NCBI GenBank assembly: GCA_008828725.1
Contig: MEHQ01000608.1
Location: 44,066 to 108,065, forward strand
Length of the DNA stretch: 64,000 nt
Origin: Saccharina japonica
Lineage: Eukaryota; Sar; Phaeophyceae; Laminariales; Laminariaceae
Direction of reading: 5' to 3'
This document shows, one piece after another, positions 54,387 through 64,000 of the stretch. The notes beneath the pieces were generated by a model that saw nothing but the letters and a program-made list of their open reading frames with translations, was not told where the DNA came from and made no database searches. A program made the translations under genes and the position numbers. Numbering within the stretch: position 1 is the first letter of the stretch; each line of letters opens with the position of its first letter.

Positions 54387-54714
54387 TACTGCCCCGGTGG
54401 TCTAACTGGTAGCCACGAGGCCTGTAGGCCCGGATGTCGAGGGTTCGATTCTCTCCATGGAGGTTTTCATTCTCAAATGACACCGTCTGTCGAGAGCGCA
54501 TATTATAGCGTGGGTAAGCAAAATTCGACGAGAGTTGACGAGGGAAGAAAGTGCTGAAGTCTTCTCGCGACAAAAATGCAAGGCAAGAACCGTAGTGGGG
54601 GAGGAGGGAGAGGAGCCTACTTTTGTGACCCCGGATCTGAGTTACGACTAGGGAGGAGAGAGAAACGAAGGGCGAAGATAATGAATGGGATGGACAAAAA
54701 AAAAAAAAAAAAAA
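54387..54714 (+). mobile_element. SINE copy 9, full length, cleanest copy
   Basis: Head GCCCCGGTGGTCTAACTGGT with B box GAGGGTTCGATTCTC, body AATTCGACGAGAGTTGACGA to AATGAATGGGATGGAC, and an A tail of about 19. The head resembles a tRNA 5' half and T arm; acceptor pairing is not evident, so it is a SINE rather than a tRNA gene. Confidence 0.92.
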
Positions 54715-55039
54715 CTGATGAAGGTACTGGATAGAGAGACCCGCACGGCTTTTAATGTGAAGACAACAACAATACTTCGTATGGTAGTACTAACTGTTGT
54801 ACCTGATATATATCGTTGTGTGACTCCAACAGGCGGTTGGTTGTTGTCATTGTTGCCGTCGTTGTTGTTGAGTTGTTGCTATTATTGGTGTTGGTGTTGT
54901 TTTTCTTCTGCTTTTTTTGTTGCTTTTGTTGTTTGTTGTCATCATCATCGCTCGTTGACGACAAAAGCAAGCAACCAAAGCTTGGAGTGTGAACCCCGGC
55001 CCCGCTGGAGACGAACATACATGTCATGTACATATACAG
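54715..55039. other. Non-coding stretch, GTT-rich
   Basis: TTGTTGTT-rich tract 54840-54950; nothing else recognised. Confidence 0.5.
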
Positions 55040-55212
55040 CATAGGACACCTAATAAGAAACAGGCTAATAAGAAACCCAGGCTGTGAGATTTAGAGGAAA
55101 ATAATAAATTATGGAGTCGTTATCTTGAAATTAGTGCAGAAAGCACCCTCTCTCAAATAAGAAACCCAGCCTGGACCATATTTCCTGTTTCTTATTAGGT
55201 GTCCTGTACTGT
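55040..55212. mobile_element. Family D TIR element
   Basis: AGGACACCTAATAAGAAACAGG... and ...TTTCTTATTAGGTGTCCTGTA. The arms pair over most of the length; centre CTTGAAATTAGTGCAGAAAG. Confidence 0.8.
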
Positions 55213-55454
55213 ATATAGCTCTGCGTTTTGTTCTCGTCGTTTAGTACGATAGGCGTACTATTACTACTACGGTGTATGTATGTTGCCGAGGTTGACAAAC
55301 TATTGCTTGTATCCTGTGTACCGTATTATGTCTGTGCCGTACACTTCTTTCTGCTGTACCTATGAATATATATCTTCCTGCTGTCCTGTCCTATGTATGT
55401 ATCGGGGAAAAAAAATGTCGGTTTTCTTCTTTTCTTTCGGAGAATGTTGATGTG

Positions 55455-55575
55455 TTTTATCAGTGATCAACGTTGAAGCTCGTCGTCATCATGCGCTGTG
55501 CACATTCATTGCCGGATATGGCAAAAGCACAACAACAACAACAACAACAGCAACAACAACAACGAAAACATCATG
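55455..55575 (+). repeat. Family E copy with (CAA)n tail
   Basis: CAGTGATCAACGTTGAAGCT, then CACATTCATTGCCGGATATGG, then (ACA)n to about 55566. Confidence 0.7.
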
Positions 55576-55695
55576 TGTTTCAAACATTTGTTGGGGATCT
55601 CTCTCTCTCTCTCTCATTATTTTATCTTGCCTCAGTAAGATGTGTTTCAAACGCTCGTCGGGGATCTCTCTCTCCCTCTCTCTCGTTATTTAATC
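55572..55695. repeat. Tandem pair, period about 67 bp, with CT microsatellites
   Basis: ATGTGTTTCAAAC(A/G)(T/C)T(T/C)GT(T/C)GGGGATCTCTCTC occurs twice (55572 and 55640). Confidence 0.75.
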
Positions 55696-55760
55696 CTACA
55701 TACAATAGCTGCCTCTACTCTACTGCCTTTTGACCCGTACTATATACAGTACGTACGAAG

Positions 55761-55794
55761 TAGTAGTACAGTAGTAGTAGTAGTAGTAGTAGTA

Positions 55795-55886
<92 letters not shown>
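55761..55886. repeat. (GTA)n microsatellite, about 40 copies
   Basis: Nearly perfect GTA/TAG triplets with two GAA interruptions. Frames through it give poly-Val, poly-Leu, poly-Tyr or poly-Thr only. Confidence 0.97.
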
Positions 55887-56062
55887 GGGGGCTGCGTAAA
55901 AGACAGCACGAATAAGGCAGTACCCCGATATAAGGCGGTCCAAATCGGCCCGTCATGACCGGACAAGTGCACTCACACGATATAACGAATAAGGCGGCCA
56001 CTCTAAAGAAGGCGGTCAAAATCTCGGTGCACTTCGTGCATTACAGATACCGCCTTATAACG
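55887..56062. other. Short AAGGCGGYC-containing repeats
   Basis: GAATAAGGCAG, GATATAAGGCGGTCC, GAATAAGGCGGCC and AAGAAGGCGGTC recur at 25-65-bp spacing. Function unknown. Confidence 0.5.
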
Positions 56063-56340
56063 CGCGTGCTACACGATAGAGGTATCTACATATATGGTAT
56101 ACCTTTTTTTGGCTGAAACATTTTCGGAAAATGACGGGGGCGGCTCCTTAACCCATTCAGAACTGAAAAAAACGTATCACACTAATTCCAAGTAGTTTTT
56201 CCCCAAATTCGTGGGACCAGTTCTTAAGGGGTTAACCCTTATAGGACTGGAGTCCCGTTTTGGGGACTAATTACTTAGAATTAGAGTGGATTGTCCCCAA
56301 AACGGGACTGCAGTCCTAAAAGGGTTAAGGGGTTAATAAC
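56063..56340. mobile_element. Family A left part carrying two family B elements
   Basis: Left end GCGCGTGCTACACGATAGAGG, then TTTTTTTGGCTGAAACATTTT and GGCTCCTTAA. At that TTAA two family B elements follow directly. Confidence 0.7.
56152..56324. mobile_element. Two adjacent family B elements sharing a TTAA
   Basis: 56152-56231 (CCCATTCAGAACTG subtype) and 56236-56324 (CCCTTATAGGACTGGAGTCC subtype), bounded by TTAA at 56148-56151, 56232-56235 and 56325-56328, with one more TTAA at 56333. Confidence 0.85.
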
Positions 56341-56821
56341 CCCCCCCGAAAAAAACGTCGTAATTTCGTTCTTTTGTGGTTGCCATATCGTAATTTCGTT
56401 CATCGGGTTTGCACGAGGAGGGTGCACAAGGACCCGAGCCCCTGACACCCCACTACCCCCAGAGCTCAGAATGAAAAACCAACCGGACCGTTGTGATCCC
56501 ATGAAACAGCAGTAAGACATTTTTTTTGTTAATACCCCCCCCAATGGTCAAATGACAGGCGAGCAACAAATGAGTACGCCCCCCCCCCCCACCCCCTCAC
56601 CATCATCAGCGGAAACGAAATAGGATTGGGTCTCTAAAACCAGGTGAAAAAAGGGGACAAAAAACGAGAAAAAAAAAAACAAAACAAAAAATGGTTTTCG
56701 CTTATTTCGTCCTGTGATCACAGTCAGTGCTCCGGTTTTTTTTTTCATTTTTTCATTCTTGATCTTCCTATATAGGAGTGTGGTGTCGTTTTCTCTTTGT
56801 GTTGCATACCCCTGGGTATGA

Positions 56822-57260
56822 TTCACGAAACACCTACGTAGCCCAGCGACCGCTGGCCAGCTACGAACAAAAAGCAGCAGCCCCTGTCTGTTCGCGTGTT
56901 CTACCAGCCTGCCAGCACTGCTCCGTGCTGTACGAACACACTTGGTATATTCCAACTCGCACGATCAACCAAACAGCAGTGCCTCGATGCTGTTCTTTTA
57001 GCCACGAATATGAACCAAAACGCCTAATTCTCTCTAGAACAACAAACAACAGATTATTCTTGAAACGGTTCCCGATCTCTAATAATCTTCTCCCTTATAT
57101 ATTACTATTAGTATAGAGCGCTTCAAGCCACCACCCTCAGAAGGCAAAAATAATGTTACCTTATTTGTTTTGGGTGAGGTAAAGAAGAAAAAGCTCCTCG
57201 CATGACCACAACCACCCCTACTAAGGAAAAAAATGGTGCATCTCCACCGTACGTACAATA
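56822..57260. repeat. Family H block plus family A-like right end
   Basis: Partner of 30283-30673: CCTGTCTGTTCGCGTGTTCT, AATTCTCTCTAGAACAACAA, ACAGATTATTCTT, then CACCACCCTCAGAAGGCAAA and GGTGCATCTCCACCGTA. Confidence 0.7.
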
Positions 57261-57464
57261 TAATATTAAAAAAATTAAAAAAACAACAGCTGTGAGCTCG
57301 AGGATTTCGTCGAAGCTCATCTTTGCTATAGCTGAGTGTAATACTTCGATCGCGCGTACTTACGGATTTTTCATGTCCTCATGTAGGATGTAATATAGTA
57401 TGTGGCATGCGTCTTTTATTTAGGCCCCGCTTCCGTATGATACTCGCATACCGTATAAGATGGG

Positions 57465-57640
57465 GCGCCCTATGTGCAGGAGGGCCCGGCACATAACTTT
57501 GGGCAGGACGTGTGTGTGTGTGTGGTCAATTTCAACTTTATTACACGTCGGCCGAGACCAACCCGACCCCCTCTGCTCTTATGCGACTCGCCCTATGTGC
57601 AGGATGGCCCGGCACATAACTTTGTGCAGGATGCGGGATT
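57465..57640. repeat. 45-bp direct repeat
   Basis: CGCCCTATGTGCAGGAGGGC... at 57465-57510 and CGCCCTATGTGCAGGATGGC... at 57589-57634. Confidence 0.85.
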
Positions 57641-57770
57641 GTTATTGGTCGAGGCTGGCCTTTCGGTCGCCCGGAGTTTTTGTTTTGTTTTTCGGGAAAA
57701 CGCCTCCAAAACACACCGCGGAGCCGCGTGACTGACTGCCCCTGCCGACCTCGAGCCCCTCAAAGGGCAG

Positions 57771-57792
57771 GGGTTAGGGTTAGGGTTAGGGT
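57771..57792. repeat. Interstitial telomere-type repeat (TTAGGG)n
   Basis: GGTTAGGGTTAGGGTTAGGG, about 3.5 units, following a GGCAGGGG word. Confidence 0.9.
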
Positions 57793-57928
57793 AAATTATC
57801 GTTCTTTACAAAACCCAGGCCATATAATAGGGGGAGTGCTGATCGGGTCAATTAATAAAGCGTTTGAAAGCATAATACACTTTTTGTTTAGGTAGGTGGT
57901 GTCTGTCAGGTATATCGCAGGGAAATAC

Positions 57929-58124
57929 AGCAGTACAGGACACCTGATAAGAAACAGGGTAATAAGAAAGCCAGCCTGACATTTTGGAGGAAACCAAGAC
58001 ATTCGAGAGATTCGTTATCTTGAAAGTAGTGTAGAAAGCACCCTTTCTCTAAATAAGAAATCCAGCCGGGGCCAGCTTTTCCTGTTTCTTATTATTAATA
58101 TATAGGTGTCCTGTACTGCTGTAT
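57929..58124. mobile_element. Family D TIR element
   Basis: CAGCAGTACAGGACACCT and the inverted AGGTGTCCTGTACTGCTG are perfect ends; inner AATAAGAAAGCCAGCCTG and CAAATAAGAAATCC-like words are shared with the other copies. Confidence 0.85.
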
Positions 58125-58225
58125 ATCGTAGTGTGGTGGAGTCCGTACGTATATCATACGTAGATACGGGAACGTTCTTAGGATTCTTGGGAGAAGTGAT
58201 GTAACAGTCGTCGTGCTTCTCAAGA

Positions 58226-58340
58226 GGGGCCATATAGAGTAAATAGGACCTAATATTGTTACGAAGTAAGAATAGGTGAATACATAGCTTTTTGTGTGTG
58301 GCGTAGCTCCTATTTACTAGGATTTACTATGCTCCCCGTA
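58226..58340. mobile_element. Family C element
   Basis: GGGGCCATATAGAGTAAATAGG... and ...CTCCTATTTACT with TACTATGCTCCCC. Confidence 0.7.
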
Positions 58341-58416
58341 ATAGTGGACCTAGGGGGAATTTGCAGGTGCGCCCCTTGATATCACCGTAGATGGCATGTC
58401 TTTTTTGTCAATAGCA

Positions 58417-58590
<174 letters not shown>

Positions 58591-58800
58591 AAAAGACTCG
58601 GGGAGCAGAAAGTGAAGAACTATCAATACATACCCTAGATCATGGGACTACTATATACTACTGTAGTAATATTAATAATAAGTACTTGTATTTTACTTTT
58701 ACCCCCCTTGCAATTTCCAATTTTCATCAGGGCCGTTTGTTGGGGCCCCTCAAGAGGAGATAGGCCGCTTAACTTTCACGACATATTGGTACCATATTAC

Positions 58801-58898
58801 GGGGAACCATAGCAAACAGGACCTACGGCACACACAAAAACCTATATATTTACCTACTTTTACGAACAATAACTGACCCCCTATTTTCTATGGCCTCC
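58801..58898. mobile_element. Family C element, 98 bp, 8-bp target duplication
   Basis: GGGGAACCATAGCAAACAGG... to ...TTTTCTATGGCCTCC between CATATTAC at 58793-58800 and 58899-58906. The 8-bp duplication suggests family C is hAT-related. Confidence 0.8.
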
Positions 58899-59035
58899 CA
58901 TATTACGAACCCCCCTAACCCCCTCTCTATAACCCATACAATACGTACGTCAAAGATTGTGGCCGTCTTTATGCATATGGTATAATATGTACGTAGGCGT
59001 GTGCGACAATCGATGTACAGTCAGTAAGTAGTAGT

Positions 59036-59228
59036 ACAAGACACCTAAACAAGAAACAGGAAATCAGGTCGAGGCGGTGGATTTCTTATCTTCGCGAGAG
59101 GATATCGCTTTCTACACTAATTTCAAGATACCGGCTCTCTCTCGATTTTTTTTTTTTTTTTTTCCTCTACGAACATCAGCCTGGCTTTCTTTTCAATACG
59201 TAGCCTGCTGTTTCTTATTATTGTACAG
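59036..59228. mobile_element. Family D TIR element, diverged
   Basis: AGACACCTAAACAAGAAACAGG at left, CTGCTGTTTCTTATTATTGTA at right; centre TTTCTACACTAATTTCAAG. A long T run interrupts it at 59147-59163. Confidence 0.7.
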
Positions 59229-59331
59229 TACATACAGCCAGTAGATGCCCTTTAATACTAGTATAGACTATTACGGGGGGACTTTTTTCTTTTTTTCTTT
59301 TTTTCGGGGGAACATATATATTATAACCATA

Positions 59332-59592
59332 GACGCGTGCTACGGTAGAGGTAGCATTTTTGGGCTGAATCGTTTTCTGAACGATCGGGTTCCTTAACCC
59401 AAATTCGTCGGAGTTTCATAATTTTTGTCATTTTTGTGACGAATAATGTTTCCAGAGTATACTTCGGTCAGGATATTTCGCATCCGGGGCAGCACTTTTA
59501 TTTTCCTCCAAAATCATTTTTGTCGGTGAGGTATGACGCTCCTTAAGTAAGGAGCTCAGAAAAAGCATGGTGCACCTCTATCGTAGCATGCC
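59332..59592. mobile_element. Family A element, full length, reference copy
   Basis: GACGCGTGCTACGGTAGAGG to CCTCTATCGTAGCATGCCTC. Contains the intact CCTTAACCCAAATTCGTCGG site, GTATACTTCGGTCAGGATAT and AAGTAAGGAGCTC. 261 bp, non-coding. Confidence 0.9.
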
Positions 59593-59936
59593 TCCATAAT
59601 AACCAAATATGCTTCGCAAAAATACTGAAATATACCATAAACGATCGGTCCTGATTACTGCTGTGTGGTCCCCCACAATAACGTAATAATCCGTTCTCTT
59701 GCTCAGCCACGGCTTCAACATTCAACATGCACGGAGCCACCAAGATCGGGTGGACGAAATGCCCAGACCATCATCATCACCAGTTCGCCCGCTATTCAAA
59801 CATCTATCATCGCCTGCTTACTACGTGGAACCATAGATAGGGAATCCTTCGCGGTGGGGCCTCCAGTCAGTCACTCTCTTTCTCTCTTTCTCTCTGCTGG
59901 AAGATGTTCCCCGCTCCCACGTGACAGCCTTAACCG

Positions 59937-61110
59937 TAGGGCTGTGAGTCGGTTTCATTTCATGACTAGTAACTAGTCGCTAGTCGGCGAAGCCGAGTAG
60001 CTGACTTTAGTCGGTAAGTCGGCTGGCGCAAAAAAGCAAGGCGCCGCCGGAGGCCAAAAATACGCTATTTGGCTTCATTTTACGCAAGAAAACCGCAAAC
60101 AATATGACCTAGATTCACATAAGTTTCGAACGAAAAACACAAAAAGCTTCAATTTACACAAGAAATTCACAAAAAACGAGAAGTACAACGCATGTACCAG
60201 GTAGATCTACCTCGGACTAGAGGAGCGTAACAGCAGCAATTGTTTGAGTCGCAATACTAGGTGGCGGGGATACGAGCGAAAACGCGAACTCATCACCAAG
60301 AGATAGCGGTGCAAAAATTATCCCCAGAAGAAAAGGTCTTGGATCCCTCCGTGATGTTATTCGTTTATTAACGTCTCTCCCAACCTTGCGCGAAACGCGG
60401 GCGTCGATGACGACGGCAAGTCCTAAAAACTTCCATAGCGGGTTGTTGAATCTGAGCGGCTTGCTGCGCCTCTGCTCATGCTTCACGCGGTAGAGAACCG
60501 TTTCGGGGTCGCGTACACTCGCCAAGGTGCTCCGCGGGCCGATAATGGCTACCACTTCGCCGACGGGATCTCCGCCCTCAGCGTTGGCATTGGGTGCGCC
60601 AGGGCTGACGCCGTCGGCACCGTCGAGAGAGATGGGCTGCTCCGCCATGTGTGCATGTGTGTGTGTGTGTGTGGATCTCCCGCTGTGCGCTGCAGTGTCA
60701 CAGGGCATGTGAGGGTATCCGCGTATCCGCAGCCCGCAGCAATTCACGTACTCTTCGGGTGGCTATCCCCACCGCACCGGGCCCCTTCGGGGGTCAGGTC
60801 GGGTCAACATGCTCAAGTCTCCGGAGTAGTAGGCAGCAAGGGCTGATACTTCCAAGGGGGCATTGAGTGAATTGACACACGACACGAAGTGAGACGTGGG
60901 AGTGTGGAGGGCGTAAGCTTTATTTTTACCCATCCGCCGGAGGATTGAAAAAAAAAAAAAAAAAGTTAAAAGCTGTACCCCGCATTAAAAAGCCTTCCTA
61001 CAGCTAAGGAAACCCAATAAGTCGGAAAGTCGGCACCTCCGTTTCACGACTGACTATTAGTCCGACTAATAACTAGTCGGCGACTTAAGTCGTGCCGACT
61101 CACAGCCCTA
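59937..61110. mobile_element. hAT-type transposon, 1174 bp, 8-bp target duplication
   Basis: TAGGGCTGTGAGTCGG at the left and its perfect complement at the right, with further inverted GACTAGTAACTAGTCG-like words inside. CTTAACCG lies on both sides (59929-59936, 61111-61118). These ends and the 8-bp duplication are diagnostic of hAT. At 1.2 kb it is too short for a full hAT transposase. Confidence 0.92.
60217..60747 (-). CDS. Unknown 176-residue ORF inside the hAT-type element
   Basis: The more plausible start is the Met at about residue 34, after a His/Thr run made by a GT microsatellite (MAEQPISLDGADGVSPG...). The rest has an acidic/Gly stretch followed by basic LYRVKHEQRRSKPLRFNNPL and a hydrophobic LWKFLGLAVVIDA. 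No BED finger, DDE residues or hAT dimerisation domain is visible. It could be an N-terminal transposase remnant, a captured host fragment, or chance. Confidence 0.35.
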   Translation of the reverse strand: MNCCGLRIRGYPHMPCDTAAHSGRSTHTHTHAHMAEQPISLDGADGVSPGAPNANAEGGDPVGEVVAIIGPRSTLASVRDPETVLYRVKHEQRRSKPLRFNNPLWKFLGLAVVIDARVSRKVGRDVNKRITSRRDPRPFLLGIIFAPLSLGDEFAFSLVSPPPSIATQTIAAVTLL

Positions 61111-61126
61111 CTTAACCGTGGATTGC

Positions 61127-61224
61127 GGGGGGGCATAGTAAACAGGACCTACGGTACACAAAAAAACCTCTATACGTACGCGTATTTGCTTTTTTTTTCT
61201 AACAATATTTGGTTCTATTTACTA

Positions 61225-61235
<11 letters not shown>
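61127..61235. mobile_element. Family C element ending in a long C run
   Basis: GGGGGGCATAGTAAACAGGACC to GGTTCTATTTACTATGCCCC; the terminal C run has expanded to about 61300, with only a few A/T interruptions. Confidence 0.8.
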
Positions 61236-61255
<20 letters not shown>

Positions 61256-61304
61256 CACCCCCCACCCCCCCCCCCCCTCCCCCCCCCCCCCCCCTCCACC
61301 CGCC

Positions 61305-61696
61305 CGTAACAGCTGATCCATCTCTCTCTACAGACACAACAAAAACATGTACCACTCTGTACCGAAATATATGAAAACCTTTTAGTTAACATTATTAAGT
61401 GTGTAAAATGTTCTTATATTTCGGGACAGACTGGTACCAGGTATCACATAATAATTTGTGCAGAGAAATGAGGGCTCTTTTTGTTTCCTCCGTGTGTGTG
61501 TGTGTGTGTGTTTTTTTTTAAATATATATACCAGGTATATATTTCGGAGTGCTTATTATGAAGGATCAACCACCGGTCGGACGCACGCTACGATAATAGA
61601 AATGACACTGTTTTGGCTGAATCTTTTTTTTGAATGAGGGAGTGCTTATTTCTATTTTCCTTCCACCCAAAATCGCCGAAATTCCGTTTTTTTTCT
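61305..61696. other. Non-coding stretch with a family A left end
   Basis: ACGCACGCTACGATAATAGA and TTTTGGCTGAATC near 61581-61625 are a family A left end; a (GT)n lies near 61492-61511. Confidence 0.55.
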
Positions 61697-62088
<392 letters not shown>

Positions 62089-62683
62089 CCGTAATTTGGG
62101 CCGTTCGTTCTTCCTTCTTCGGTTGAGAAGCTCTCGCACCGCCGGACAGAGCGAAAATGGCTGTGGCCTCACAATGCAACTCCCAACATGTCATTAATAC
62201 GAGGCATGTCAAGCAAGGCAAAAAAAACGTGCGCTGCCAAAAGGGTGTGCGTACGATAGGGACGAGTGTTCCATGCACTAAAAACCTACTACTGCTTGTT
62301 GTGCTGCTTGTATATAGTAGTTTTGGGGTCAGCCAAGGCGTGCCATTACTAAGGCAAAAAACAAGTTGTTGCCTGTCGCGGGATGAAAGTGCCGTCCGTC
62401 TCTCCTCACATATATATACGAAGTATATATAAACATGTATTTGTGTCTTTCTTGGTCTAGTTGTTTTTTACGTAGAAGAAGCGACGAAGGGAGGAAGGTG
62501 GTGCAAAATATATATGTATATATATGTCTTGTTATTTGAGGTACCCCCTTTTTTTTTGGCTCAATATTTTCTGACCAGGTGAGCTCCTCCTCAACCGGCT
62601 ATATAGCACATATGCATATATATTATATTTCTGTTTGTACTACTTGTATAGAGAGCAACGTCACCTCATTATATATAACCTTA
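62089..62683. other. Non-coding stretch
   Basis: A family F word (ATTTTCTGACCAGGTGAGCTC) near 62569. The 91-codon frame 62157-62432 has no domain. Confidence 0.5.
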
Positions 62684-62872
62684 TACACTACCGGTCCTCT
62701 CATAAGAAAGTGCCCCACAAGGAACTCAGCCGAAACGTTACGGGGGAAATAAGAAAGTCGACAGCTATTACTCTGAAGTTAGTGTGGGACACACCCCTTT
62801 CCCAAATAAGAAAGTCAGCCTAAGCCCGATTTCTGGTTTTCTTATGAGCGGGCTGGTACTGTAAGTCTAGGG
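62684..62872. mobile_element. Family D-like TIR element, diverged subtype
   Basis: ACTACCGGTCCTCTCATAAG at left and CTTATGAGCGGGCTGGTACTG at right; inner AAATAAGAAAGTCAGCC and GAAGTTAGTGTGGGACAC. Confidence 0.65.
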
Positions 62873-63144
62873 GTGGTGGTGTACTCCACGAAATGTGTCA
62901 GCTTTTTCATTTTAGAAGGCATGACGCCTTGCACATCGTCGGAATGCAAATGACACAATAAAGTTAGATAATAAGGCGACTGCGGTACGAGTCGTAGATG
63001 CGGGGGGGGGGGGTCTCAAAATCGATTTGCCAGGTTCCTCATGATAAGGATGGGGCAAGCTCTCGATCAAATCCCCCCCCCCCCCAAAAAAAAAACGGAA
63101 ACTGATGCGTTTTTTTTTTTGCTGTGGTTTTATTATTTCGAAGT

Positions 63145-63190
63145 GCTCATGAGTGATCGACGTTGCAGCTCATGCTATGTACACATTGTA
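63145..63190 (+). repeat. Family E copy
   Basis: GAGTGATCGACGTTGCAGCT then CACATTGTAGGGG, where the tandem repeat begins. Confidence 0.6.
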
Positions 63191-63676
63191 GGGGTTATTG
63201 CAGTTAGTTTTTGTCTCCTGGGGCAATATTTTCCGACCGGTTGAGCTTCCCAATTAAGCAACATGAGCGTAGATCATACAGATCATACAGATCAATTTCC
63301 CTGAAAGATCTAGAGCATGATCTATCTGTAGATCATCTGTTCGGGGTGTGCAACAAAAGACTCATCCCACGGTAGAGGTATGTAGGGGTTGCAGTTAGTT
63401 TTTGCCTTCTGAGGCAATATTGTGATATTTTGTAACCGGTTGAGCTCCCCAAGTGAGCAACATGAGCTAGTAGATCATACAGATCATTTTCCCTGAAAGA
63501 TCTAGACCATGATCTATCTGTAGATGATATGTTCGGGGTGTGCAACACAGACTCATCCCACGGTACGTATGTCGGCGTTGCAGTTAGTGTTTGCCTTCTG
63601 AACCAATACTTCTGACCGGTTGAGCTCCCCAAGTAAGCAACATGAGCTAGATCCTACAAATCATACAGATCATCTT
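63188..63676. repeat. Tandem repeat, periods 194 and 189 bp, 2.5 units, family F-related
   Basis: Units start near 63188, 63382 and 63571 with GTAGGGGTTGCAGTTAG-like words. Each contains ACCGGTTGAGCT; the first two also contain the hairpin TAGATCATACAGATCA/TGATCTATCTGTAGAT; the units join through GACTCATCCCACGGTA. Confidence 0.85.
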
Positions 63677-63744
63677 AGCTCGTTGTTTTTTTTGTGTTTC
63701 CCTTGTTTTCTTTTTCTTCTTTTTTCTTTCTGTGAAGAGGATGT

Positions 63745-63805
63745 TTGTGAGCAATCAACGTTGAAGCTCATGCTATATGCACATTGATTGTCGGATGGAC
63801 GGCAA
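63745..63805 (+). repeat. Family E copy
   Basis: GAGCAATCAACGTTGAAGCT, CACATTGATTGTCGGATGGA, GGCAAACACGGCAAT. Confidence 0.65.
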
Positions 63806-63876
63806 ACACGGCAATAGGAACGAGAGGGAGAACGGTGAAGCAAGGGCAGCAGGGAGCTGGAGCAGATCGACGTTAA

Positions 63877-63950
63877 CCCATTCAGAACTGAACAAAATAT
63901 CCCACACAAATTCTAAGCGGTTTGTCCCCAATTTCGTGGGACCAGGAATA
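63877..63950. mobile_element. Family B element, right end lost
   Basis: TTAA at 63873-63876, then CCCATTCAGAACTGAAC, CCCACACAAATTCTAAG, GTTTGTCCCCAATTTCGTGG; the inverted right end is missing after GGGACCAGG. 63951-64000 has nothing recognised. Confidence 0.75.
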
Positions 63951-64000
63951 TATACATATATAAAACGGAAGGTTGAAGACTCCTGCATACCTATTGGTCT

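Noticed and set aside
54387-54460. Possible tRNA gene
   Set aside because: A and B boxes are present but acceptor ends do not pair and the sequence continues into the SINE body; same for 38115, 46978, 6225 and 20728.
61226-61300. Long C tract as a G-quadruplex regulatory site
   Set aside because: Homopolymer expansion at the end of a family C element and prone to sequencing error; no gene nearby to regulate.
63188-63676. CRISPR-like direct repeats
   Set aside because: Units of 190 bp without short repeat/spacer structure; eukaryotic context; simple tandem repeat.

Overview
The window looks like nuclear DNA of a eukaryote with a repeat-rich genome. It has tRNA-headed SINEs with A/T tails, LTR retrotransposons, many terminal-inverted-repeat (TIR) mini-elements, long trinucleotide microsatellites and interstitial TTAGGG tracts. 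I could not support any ordinary host gene on either strand. Most long open frames are low-complexity, lie inside repeats, or are antisense to retroelement reading frames. A stramenopile such as a brown alga is my best guess, from the TTAGGG tracts, the copia-type Gag/protease remnants and abundant GTACGTAC-like words; this is inference with low to moderate confidence.

Layout. 1-8.4 kb: a perfect 265-bp direct repeat (1-265 and 2002-2266, with an ambiguous base at 266), a TIR element split by a Harbinger-like MITE, and a SINE. 8.48-12.41 kb: an LTR-flanked element whose only long ORF is a 376-residue coiled-coil, Gln-rich protein on the minus strand. 12.59-18.96 kb: a decayed copia-type retrotransposon with Gag, a zinc knuckle, a protease motif, an octapeptide-encoding array where integrase and most of reverse transcriptase should be, and scrambled RNase H/RT scraps. 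20.1-28.9 kb: a 4.4-kb tandem duplication, each copy carrying LTRs and a degenerate Gag gene with a CCHC knuckle (minus strand). 29-64 kb: a mosaic of SINEs, hAT-, Mutator-, Harbinger- and TTAA-type non-autonomous elements, palindromes and microsatellites, often nested.

Working family names used below (mine, not database names): family A, TIR beginning GACGCRTGCTACGGTAGAGG, about 260 bp; family B, palindromic 80-90-bp elements flanked by TTAA; family C, about 100 bp with TIR CATAGTAAATAGGACC; family D, 165-220 bp with TIR ACAGGACACCT; family E, about 100 bp around GTGATCAACGTTGAAGC that often runs into AAT or CAA microsatellites; family F, TIR ATCCCACGGTAGGGG; family G, a two-copy repeat near 33.6 and 39.2 kb; family H, a two-copy repeat near 30.4 and 56.9 kb.

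Nothing works together as an operon or pathway. What can be read is the order of insertions. Several loci preserve target-site duplications well enough to reconstruct it, notably 38.1-38.95 kb (element in element in element), 47.8-49.35 kb (SINE split by a long-TIR element that itself carries a palindrome) and the single TTAA of family A, which has been hit repeatedly by two unrelated mini-element types.
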